Source of the DNA: CAYLNK01 sp964384675
Lineage (GTDB): Bacteria; Acidobacteriota; Thermoanaerobaculia; UBA5066
Assembly (NCBI GenBank): GCA_964384675.1
Contig: CAYLNK010000188.1
Coordinates: 1-12,860, forward strand
Reading direction: 5' to 3'
DNA length: 12,860 nt
Of this stretch, positions 1 through 6,055 are shown piece after piece. A program made the translations under genes and the position numbers. The notes under the pieces were generated by a model, which was given only the letters and a program-made list of their open reading frames with translations, had not been told where the DNA came from and did no database searches. How positions within the stretch are numbered: the stretch's first letter is position 1; every line of letters begins with the position of its first letter.

Positions 1-2
1 GG

Positions 3-320
3 GGGTGCTTCCTCAATATGGCGACGCGCGGGCTGAGCCAGTTCTTCTACGGGATCCACAAGGCGGGCGTGGTGATGGTCGCGGGGAGCGCCGCCAACAT
101 CTTCAACCTGTTCATCTCGGCGGTGCTGGTCTTCGGGCCCTCGGGAAATGAGTACGGCCTGGGGTTCCTGGGCGAGTCCAGCGCGTGGGCGGCGCGGCTC
201 TTCGGCATGGAATCGGGCTATGGCATCGCGGGCTCGGCGTGGGGCACCGTGCTCGCCACCGGGCTCGAGCTGGCGATCCCGCTGGTGTACTTCCTGAGAA
301 ACCGCTTCGCGGCCCGCTTC
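3..320 (+). other. MATE efflux protein fragment (end of N-lobe) fused to PstC
   Basis: Codons from position 3 read GCFLNMATRGLSQFFYGIHK and continue into two hydrophobic stretches, residues 15-39 and 67-93 counted from the ATG at 18. These resemble helices 5 and 6 of MATE-family drug/Na+ antiporters: the AlSxFFxGIxrxxVVM, NIxNxxxxxxLVFG and GIAGSAWGTV patterns are typical of the family. The likeness stops near FLRNRFAARF, the basic linker that normally joins the six-helix N-lobe to helix 7. The C-lobe is absent and the frame runs straight into PstC helix 1. The preceding helices would lie outside the window. Identification is by motif recall and hydropathy, not by alignment. Confidence 0.65.
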
Positions 321-2483
321 GTCTCGTTCTCCGGCGTCACGATCATCCTGGCGATCCTCGCGATCCTGGTCGTGATCGTGGCGGTCGCGTACCCGCTCGC
401 GCTCTCCCCGAGGGCGACGCGCGACGGGGCCGTGGCGCTCCCGCTGCCGGCGGGGGCGCGCCCGCTCGCGATCGCGGTCGAGGAGTACCGCGAGAAGGCG
501 CTCCTCGTCTCGTCTCAGGGGCTCCGTGTGGTGGCCCTCGGGGCCGGCGCCCCGGCGGACGCGACCGCGCTCGAGCCCCCGGCCGGCACGACGGTGGTCT
601 CGGCGTCTGTGACCACGCGGGGAAAGGTCGCCATGGGTCTCTCGGACGGGCGGGTCCTCGCCACGGAGCCCCTCTTCGAGATGACGTACGGGGAAGGGAA
701 CCAGCGGACCATCAGGGCGACCCTGCCGGCGTCCGCCCCGCTCACCGTCGACCCGGCGGGGCGCGAGGTCCGGCTGTTCCGGTACGTGACGGGGCCGAAC
801 GGACCGGTCGTCGTCGCCGCGACCGGGCCGCGTGAGCTGTCCCTGGCGACCGTCACCGAGACCGCCGCGTTGATCGGCGAGGCGACCCGCGAGGAGAGGC
901 AGCGGGCGCTCCCGATCGACCTCTCGGCCGACGTCACGGCGCTGGCGCTCGACGGCCGCGCCGAGGACCTCTTCGTCGGTACGGCGGCGGGCGAGATCGT
1001 CCGTCTCGACCTGCGCGACGTGGACGCGCCGAAGCAGGCCGAGACGGTGGCGGCCGGCTCGAAGCCGGATGCCGCGATCACCACGCTCGGGCTCCTGAAC
1101 GGGGATCGGACCCTGGTCGTCGGCGATCGCACGGGCGGCGTCTCGACGTGGCAGCTCGTCGTCCTGCCGTCGGGAGAGAAGCACCTGACCCGGGTCAACG
1201 TCTTCGTGCCGCATGCGGGCGCGGTCACCGCGTTCTCCCCCTCCCGGCGCGACAAGGGGTTCGTCACCGGCGACGCGACCGGGCACGTGCGCGTGCACTA
1301 CGCCACGACCGGCAAGACCATCCTGGAGCTCGGGGGCGCCACGGGCGCGATCACGGGCCTGATCTACGCGCCGAAGGCCGACGGGGTCCTGGCCACGACG
1401 GACAAGGGGACCGTCGAGCGCTGGACGCTCCGGAACCCGCACCCCGAGATCACCTGGCGGGCGCTCTTCGGCAAGGTCTGGTACGAGGGCTACGCGAAGC
1501 CCGAATACGTCTGGCAGTCGACCGGCGGCACCGACGACTTCGAGGCCAAGTTCAGTCTCGTTCCGCTCCTCTACGGCACGCTGAAGGGAACGTTCTACGC
1601 GCTCCTCATCGCGATCCCGCTGTCGCTCCTGGGCGCGCTCTACACCGCGCAGTTCATGCACCCCTCCCTCAAGTCGGTGCTCAAGCCGACGGTCGAGATC
1701 ATGGCCGCTCTGCCGAGCGTGGTGCTCGGGTTCATCGCCGGCCTCTGGCTCGCCCCCGCCGTCGAGAGGATCGTCCCCGGCATCGTGGTGATGGCATTCG
1801 TCATGCCGGCCCTGATCGTCCTCTCCGCCTGGGTCTGGGAGCGGCTCCCGATCCGCGTGAGGACCCGGGTGAAGCCGGGCTACGAATTCTCGATCCTCAT
1901 CCCGGTGGTCCTCCTCTCCGGATGGGCGTCGATCGCCTGCGGCGGCCTCTTCGAGCGGGCGCTCCTCCACGGCGACTACCGGACCGTCCTCCTCTCGGCC
2001 TTCGGTCTCGCCTACGACCAGCGGAACTCGGTGGTGGTCGGACTGGCGATGGGCTTCGCGGTGATCCCGATCATCTTCACGGTCGCGGAGGACGCCATCG
2101 CGAGCGTGCCACAGGGGCTGACCGCGGGCTCCCTCGCCCTCGGCGCCACCCGCTGGCAGACGGCGATGCGCACCGTGCTCCCGACCGCGAGCCCCGGGAT
2201 CTTCTCGGCGATCATGATCGGCTTCGGCCGCGCCGTCGGCGAGACGATGATCGTGCTGATGGCCACCGGCAACACGCCGGTGATGAACCTGTCGCCCTTC
2301 AGCGGCTTCCGCGCCCTCTCCGCGAACATCGCCGTGGAGCTCCCCGAGGCGCCGGAGGGCGGGACGCTCTTCCGCGTCCTCTTCCTCGCCGCGCTCCTCC
2401 TCTACCTCCTGACCTTCACCCTGAACACGGCCGCCGAGCTCGTCCGGCTCCGGCTCCGCAAGAAGTACCGCACCTATGAGTGA
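3..2483 (+). CDS. pstC: Phosphate ABC transporter permease PstC (long form) with an N-terminal MATE-like segment; 5' end off the window
   Basis: Membrane subunit of the high-affinity PstSCAB phosphate importer. Residues are numbered from the ATG at 18. The frame stays open to the left edge, so this ATG is probably internal. Residues 1-101 match MATE efflux proteins (FFYGIHK, GIAGSAWGTVLATG), not PstC. A PstC-type first helix follows at about 102-127, then a periplasmic region at about 130-485 with WD40/propeller-like strands (GVSTW, GHVRVHY, GTVERWTL). The permease core starts near 515. It shows the ABC-contact EAA-type loop at 691-715 (EDAIASVPQG..LALGATRW) and GRAVGETMIVL at 737-747, with a last helix near 785-805. 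The long-periplasmic-domain PstC form is known, for example in Pseudomonas; the MATE part is not usual. The stop overlaps the pstA start by 8 bp (ATGAGTGA). The PstC call is firm. Whether the fusion is natural or an assembly join cannot be told here. Confidence 0.9.
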   Translation, partial: GCFLNMATRGLSQFFYGIHKAGVVMVAGSAANIFNLFISAVLVFGPSGNEYGLGFLGESSAWAARLFGMESGYGIAGSAWGTVLATGLELAIPLVYFLRNRFAARFVSFSGVTIILAILAILVVIVAVAYPLALSPRATRDGAVALPLPAGARPLAIAVEEYREKALLVSSQGLRVVALGAGAPADATALEPPAGTTVVSASVTTRGKVAMGLSDGRVLATEPLFEMTYGEGNQRTIRATLPASAPLTVDPAGREVRLFRYVTGPNGPVVVAATGPRELSLATVTETAALIGEATREERQRALPIDLSADVTALALDGRAEDLFVGTAAGEIVRLDLRDVDAPKQAETVAAGSKPDAAITTLGLLNGDRTLVVGDRTGGVSTWQLVVLPSGEKHLTRVNVFVPHAGAVTAFSPSRRDKGFVTGDATGHVRVHYATTGKTILELGGATGAITGLIYAPKADGVLATTDKGTVERWTLRNPHPEITWRALFGKVWYEGYAKPEYVWQSTGGTDDFEAKFSLVPLLYGTLKGTFYALLIAIPLSLLGALYTAQFMHPSLKSVLKPTVEIMAALPSVVLGFIAGLWLAPAVERIVPGIVVMAFVMPALIVLSAWVWERLPIRVRTRVKPGYEFSILIPVVLLSGWASIACGGLFERALLHGDYRTVLLSAFGLAYDQRNSVVVGLAMGFAVIPIIFTVAEDAIASVPQGLTAGSLALGATRWQTAMRTVLPTASPGIFSAIMIGFGRAVGETMIVLMATGNTPVMNLSPFSGFRALSANIAVELPEAPEGGTLFRVLFLAALLLYLLTFTLNTAAELVRLRLRKKYRTYE

Positions 2484-4179
2484 CGCCGAGCTCTCCGGCA
2501 GTCGTTTGCCGCGGGGGCCTGCGGACCCTGCCAGTGACCTCGGCTCGAGCTCGGCTCGAGCCAGTCGGTTCGTCGCGAGCGGCGAGCCGTTCGTCTGGCT
2601 GACCGGCGGGGCCCTCGCGTTCGCCTTGCTGATGGTGGTGGGCCTCCTCGGCCTCGTGATGGTGAACGGGCTCGGCTTCTTCTGGCCGCGGGACGTCGTC
2701 CGCCTCACGCTCGCCGACGGGAGGTCGGTGCTGGGGGAGATCGACGCCCGCGAGCGGATCCCCGAGCCCGGCGCGCCCGCGGGGACCGCCCCGAAGTGGC
2801 GGATCAAGGTGAAGCAGGGGAACCGCGACGTCTACGGCGCGGACTTCGTCTGGATCGACGAGACGGCCATCGTGAAGCGCGACGAGCCGCGGGACGCCGT
2901 CGCGCTCGAGCGCCGGGAGTGGGGTGCGTTCTTCGGCACGCCGAAGGAGCTGCGCGAGGGGGACGCGAGCGTCGCGCAGGGGCCGGAGGCGGTGTGGCAG
3001 GCGCTCCGCCGGCGCCTCCCCGCGGCGATCCGCGTCCACGACGAGGCCGTCTCGATCGAGAAGGGACGGATCGGGGACATCAACTCGAGGAAGGAGCGGA
3101 TCCGGCTCGACCTCAGGCAGCTGGAGATGAAGGGGGTCACCTCCGGCGCCGCCGTGGATCGCCTGAAGGCCCGATCCGACGAGCAGCAGCGGCAGTACGA
3201 CGAGCAGATGGCGGCGCTCCAGCGGCTGCGGGACACGGTGAAGGACCGCGTCGTCTTCACGCTCGCGGACGGGCAGGAGAAGGAGATCCCCCTGTCTCTG
3301 GTCGTCCGGGCGTTCCGGCCGAACGACCTGTGGGCCTTCGGCAAGGCGGGCCTCTACCTGTCGCGGGTGTGGAGCTTCGTGGCCGACGACCCCCGCGAGT
3401 CGAACACCGAAGGGGGCGTCTTCCCGGCGATCTTCGGCACCGTGATGATGGTGATGATCATGTCGATCATCGTCACGCCGCTCGGGATCCTGGCGGCGTT
3501 CTACCTGCGCGAGTACGCCAGGCAGGGGCCGTTCGTGAGCGCGGTGCGGATCGCGGTGAACAACCTGGCCGGCGTCCCCTCGATCGTCTTCGGGGTCTTC
3601 GGGCTCGGCTTCTTCGTCTACTTCCTGGGCGGCTCGATCGACCGGGTCTTCTTCGCCGAGGCGCTCCCGACGCCGACGTACGGCACCGGAGGCATCCTCT
3701 GGGCGTCCCTCACGCTCTCCCTCCTGACGGTGCCGGTCGTCATCGTGGCGGCGGAGGAGGGGCTGGCGGCGATCCCGCGCGGGATGCGGGAGGCGTCGCT
3801 CGCGCTCGGCGCCACGAAGCTCGAGACGATGTGGCGCGTGGTGCTGCCCGCTGTGATGCCAGCGGCGCTGACCGGGCTGATCCTGGCCATGGCCCGTGCC
3901 GCGGGCGAGGTGGCGCCCCTCATGATCACCGGGGTCGTCAAGCTCGCCCCGGCGCTGCCCCTGGACGGCCACGCGCCGTTCCTCCACCTCGACCGGAAGT
4001 TCATGCACCTCGGCTTCCACATCTACGACGTCGGCTTCCAGTCGCCCAACGTGGACGCCGCCCGCCCGATGGTCTACACGACCACGATCCTGCTGCTCCT
4101 GATCGTCGTGGCGCTGAACCTCACCGCGATCGTCGTCCGCAACCGGATCCGCCGTCGCCTCCGGACGTCCGGGCTCTAG
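2476..4179 (+). CDS. pstA: Phosphate ABC transporter permease PstA (long form with coiled-coil periplasmic domain)
   Basis: Second membrane subunit of the Pst importer, 567 aa, about twice the length of E. coli PstA. A polar, low-complexity N-terminus (1-38) precedes helix 1 (about 41-66). A periplasmic domain follows (about 68-310) with a beta-like part (RLTLADGRSVLGEI, NRDVYGADFVWIDE), a charged coiled coil at about 186-256, and a second TLADG-type strand at 262-266 (VFTLADGQEKEIPL). The permease core starts near 315 (GVFPAIFGTVMMV). It has NNLAGVPSIVFGVFGL at 362-377, the EAA-type loop at 427-450 (EEGLAAIPRGMREASLALGATKLE), ARAAGEVAPL at 472-481 and a last helix at 533-555. The ATG overlaps the end of pstC by 8 bp, which suggests translational coupling. 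The extended PstA pairs with the extended PstC, as in Pseudomonas-type systems. The stop codon TAG lies at the left edge of a palindromic mobile element. Confidence 0.95.
   Translation: MSDAELSGSRLPRGPADPASDLGSSSARASRFVASGEPFVWLTGGALAFALLMVVGLLGLVMVNGLGFFWPRDVVRLTLADGRSVLGEIDARERIPEPGAPAGTAPKWRIKVKQGNRDVYGADFVWIDETAIVKRDEPRDAVALERREWGAFFGTPKELREGDASVAQGPEAVWQALRRRLPAAIRVHDEAVSIEKGRIGDINSRKERIRLDLRQLEMKGVTSGAAVDRLKARSDEQQRQYDEQMAALQRLRDTVKDRVVFTLADGQEKEIPLSLVVRAFRPNDLWAFGKAGLYLSRVWSFVADDPRESNTEGGVFPAIFGTVMMVMIMSIIVTPLGILAAFYLREYARQGPFVSAVRIAVNNLAGVPSIVFGVFGLGFFVYFLGGSIDRVFFAEALPTPTYGTGGILWASLTLSLLTVPVVIVAAEEGLAAIPRGMREASLALGATKLETMWRVVLPAVMPAALTGLILAMARAAGEVAPLMITGVVKLAPALPLDGHAPFLHLDRKFMHLGFHIYDVGFQSPNVDAARPMVYTTTILLLLIVVALNLTAIVVRNRIRRRLRTSGL
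2539..2560 (+). repeat. Perfect tandem duplication of an 11-bp unit inside pstA
   Basis: CTCGGCTCGAG occurs twice head to tail (2539-2549 and 2550-2560) in the part of pstA that encodes the polar N-terminal tail before helix 1. As 11 is not a multiple of 3, the two copies are read in different frames. Loss or gain of one copy would frameshift pstA. Confidence 0.85.
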
Positions 4180-4209
4180 GGGCCTGTCCGAGTAATGGGA
4201 GGGGTCGCG
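4176..4209 (+). repeat. Left terminal inverted repeat of element 1
   Basis: The outer 17 nt are an exact inverted match to the right end; over 34 nt, 30 positions match. The TAG stop of pstA (4177-4179) lies inside it. Confidence 0.85.
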
Positions 4210-4424
4210 TTGCGGACACCACGGGCCGAGATTCAAGGCGTCGCGACGACGAGTGATGCCGAAGCGATCATCGAGGAGCGGCAACGAAGAGGATCGGCCC
4301 GTGCTGTCGCAACCCGAAGGGCACCAGGCGGTTGCGGGGCGACTCCGGCGTTGCGCCGCCTCGGGGGAGAGCCAACTCCACCCTGCGTCGGCGCGCCTTG
4401 GATTCACCCCGCAAGCGCCTGGTG

Positions 4425-4458
4425 CGCGGCCCCTCCGCTTGCTCGGACAGGCCCCTAG
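4425..4458 (-). repeat. Right terminal inverted repeat of element 1
   Basis: Partner of the repeat at 4176-4209. It ends in CTAG, followed directly by the short leader that carries the pstB ribosome binding site. Confidence 0.85.
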
Positions 4459-4466
4459 GAACAGGT

Positions 4467-4472
4467 AGGAGA
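4467..4472 (+). promoter_or_regulatory. Ribosome binding site of pstB
   Basis: AGGAGA lies 2 nt before the ATG at 4475 (core GGAG at 4468-4471, 3 nt from the start), a rather short spacing. It lies outside the mobile element, so the insertion left pstB translation signals intact. Confidence 0.55.
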
Positions 4473-4474
4473 GA

Positions 4475-5317
4475 ATGGAGACGCTCACCGTGGCAGAGTC
4501 CGCGACGCCCTCGATCCGGACCGAGATCCGAGCCTCCGGCCCGCCGAGGAGCGGTCCGGAGGAGGCGGCGCTCATCGAGATCGAGAGGTTCAACCTCCAC
4601 TACGGGCCCAAGCAGGCCCTCTTCGACGTGAACGTGGCGATCAAGGAGCGCACGGTGACGGCGTTCATCGGGCCGTCGGGCTGCGGCAAGACGACGCTGC
4701 TGCGCTGCCTCAACCGGATGAACGACCTGATCGACGGGGTGAGGATCGAGGGGTCGGTCCGGGTGAGGGGCGAGGAGCTGTACGCGCCGGGGGTCGACGT
4801 CGTCGACGTCAGGAAGCGGCTCGGGATGGTGTTCCAGAAGTCGAACCCGTTCCCGAAGTCGATCTTCGAGAACGTGGTCTACGGCCTCCGGATCCAGGGT
4901 GTGAAGGACCGCAAGCGGTTGCAGGACGCCTGCGAGGCGGCCCTCCGGGGGGCGGCCCTCTGGGACGAGGCGAAGGACCGGCTGAACGACAGCGCGCTCG
5001 CGCTCTCCGGCGGCCAGATGCAGCGGCTGTGCATCGCCCGCGCCATCGCCGTGGAGCCGGAGATCCTGCTGATGGACGAGCCGTGCTCGGCCCTCGACCC
5101 CATCGCCACGGCCAAGATCGAGGAGCTGATCTTCACGCTCAAGGAGCGGTTCACGATCGTCATCGTGACCCACAACATGCAGCAGGCGGCGAGGGTCTCG
5201 GACGAGACCGCGTTCTTCATGCTCGGCAAGCTGATCGAGGTCGACAAGACCGACCGGATCTTCACGAGGCCGAGGCAGAAGATGACCGAAGACTACATAA
5301 CGGGACGGTTCGGATGA
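4475..5317 (+). CDS. pstB: Phosphate ABC transporter ATP-binding protein PstB
   Basis: Cytoplasmic ATPase that powers the Pst importer, 280 aa. An unconserved tail of about 32 residues precedes the standard fold. Walker A is GPSGCGKT (66-73), with the family-typical LLRCLNRMNDL just after. The Q-loop is Q121 in MVFQKSNPFPKSI. The signature is LSGGQ (177-181), followed by MQRL where QQRL is usual. Walker B is ILLMDEP (197-203), followed by CSALDPIAT, and the H-loop is H233 in VTHNMQQAARVSD. All catalytic elements are intact. The stop overlaps the phoB start by 4 bp (ATGA), so pstB, phoB and phoR appear to be one transcript. The gene is now separated from pstA by a palindromic mobile element. 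Confidence 0.97.
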   Translation: METLTVAESATPSIRTEIRASGPPRSGPEEAALIEIERFNLHYGPKQALFDVNVAIKERTVTAFIGPSGCGKTTLLRCLNRMNDLIDGVRIEGSVRVRGEELYAPGVDVVDVRKRLGMVFQKSNPFPKSIFENVVYGLRIQGVKDRKRLQDACEAALRGAALWDEAKDRLNDSALALSGGQMQRLCIARAIAVEPEILLMDEPCSALDPIATAKIEELIFTLKERFTIVIVTHNMQQAARVSDETAFFMLGKLIEVDKTDRIFTRPRQKMTEDYITGRFG

Positions 5318-6045
5318 CGAGGATGCCGGCACCCGTCACCCCCGCGCGCGCGGTCAAGCGGATCGCGCTGATCGAGGACGACGACGACCTGGCGTTCACG
5401 GTGGCCTACAACCTGAGGAAGGAGGGGAGCTACGAGGTGGAGCGCTTCGCGAGCGGCCTCACGGCGCTCGACCAGCTGGCCGAGCGGCCGCCGGACCTCG
5501 TCCTGCTCGACCTGAACCTCCCCGACGTGGACGGGCTGACGCTCTGCCGGGAGCTGCGCCGCGGCGAGGCGACCCGCCGCGTGCCGATCGTGATGCTGAC
5601 GGCGCGCGTCGAGGAGCGCGACAAGCTCCTGGGGTTCGAGCTCGGGGCCGACGACTACCTGACGAAGCCGTTCTCGATGCGGGAGCTCCTGGCGCGGGTC
5701 GCCGCGCACCTGCGCCGCATCGCCTCCCTGGAGACGTCCGAGGACGAGGTGTACGAGGACTCGTTCCTGAAGGTCGACCGGCCGCGGCACTCGGTCCTCG
5801 TCCAGGGGGCCGCGGTCCACCTCACCAAGAAGGAGTTCGACCTTCTCTGGCTCCTCATCCGGAGCCGCTCGCGGGTGGTGAGCCGGGACACCATCCTGAC
5901 CCGTCTCTGGGACTACTCGACCGAGGTGGAGACCCGCACGGTCGACGTCCACATCCGCTCCCTGCGCAAGAAGGTCGGCGAGGACGCGATCGAGACGGTG
6001 GTGGGTGTCGGCTATCGCTTTCGCGAGCGACGGCCGGGCGGCTGA
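5314..6045 (+). CDS. phoB: Phosphate regulon response regulator (PhoB/OmpR family)
   Basis: DNA-binding response regulator, 243 aa. The receiver domain spans about 15-135, with acidic pocket E21-D23, phospho-acceptor D66 in VLLDLNLPDVDG, T96 and K118 in LTKPF. The winged-helix DNA-binding domain spans about 145-240, with the typical LTKKEFDLLWLL, VVSRDTILTRLW and RTVDVHIRSLRKK patterns and the ending VVGVGYRF. The ATG at 5314 gives an ATGA overlap with pstB and is preferred; an ATG at 5323 is possible but has GAGG directly against it. phoR follows after 10 bp. The family alone does not tell PhoB from other OmpR-type regulators. The position between pstB and a PhoR-like kinase makes a phosphate-starvation role likely. 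A possible target site lies at 9706-9724. Confidence 0.92.
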   Translation: MTRMPAPVTPARAVKRIALIEDDDDLAFTVAYNLRKEGSYEVERFASGLTALDQLAERPPDLVLLDLNLPDVDGLTLCRELRRGEATRRVPIVMLTARVEERDKLLGFELGADDYLTKPFSMRELLARVAAHLRRIASLETSEDEVYEDSFLKVDRPRHSVLVQGAAVHLTKKEFDLLWLLIRSRSRVVSRDTILTRLWDYSTEVETRTVDVHIRSLRKKVGEDAIETVVGVGYRFRERRPGG

Positions 6046-6050
6046 AGAGG
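6046..6050 (+). promoter_or_regulatory. Ribosome binding site that decides the phoR start
   Basis: AGAGG directly follows the phoB stop, 5 nt before the GTG at 6056. The alternative GTG at 6005 would overlap phoB by 41 bp and has no comparable site. Confidence 0.65.
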
Positions 6051-6055
6051 CGAGC

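Larger units (their letters stand above)
4176..4458. mobile_element. Palindromic non-autonomous element (MITE-like) between pstA and pstB
   Basis: This stretch holds no convincing gene. Both ends read CTAGGGGCCTGTCCGAG (left at 4176-4192; inverted at 4442-4458). The inverted repeat extends to 34 bp with 4 mismatches. Further matched segments lie deeper at the same distance from each end, such as ATTCAAGGCG against ATCCAAGGCG, 55 bp in. CGCAACC (4308-4314) and GGTTGCG (4330-4336) form the centre, so the whole element can fold back. CTAG at both ends fits either a 4-bp CTAG duplication or the IS630 habit of inserting at CTAG and duplicating TA. Excision to one CTAG leaves a 16-nt gap between the pstA stop and the pstB start, as expected for a once-uninterrupted operon. 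No transposase is encoded, so movement would depend on an enzyme elsewhere. Confidence 0.8.

Noticed and set aside
4195..4468. Short open frames inside the element between pstA and pstB
   Set aside because: They run across the inverted repeats, overlap each other in different frames and have no ribosome site or family likeness. The DNA is better explained by its palindromic structure.
4380..4474. A new promoter for pstB supplied by the right end of the element
   Set aside because: TTGGAT and TTGCTC occur, but no -10-like hexamer stands at suitable distance; it remains possible but is not supported.
2416..4593. 725-codon open frame on the minus strand opposite pstA
   Set aside because: Its translation is low-complexity Arg/Asp/His/Pro-rich with no recognisable domain, while the plus strand codes a full PstA. 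Such long shadow frames are expected in G+C-rich DNA.
6005..6055. Upstream GTG at 6005 as the phoR start
   Set aside because: It would overlap phoB by 41 bp and add a tail before the membrane helix; the GTG at 6056 has AGAGG 5 nt upstream and gives a normal N-terminus.
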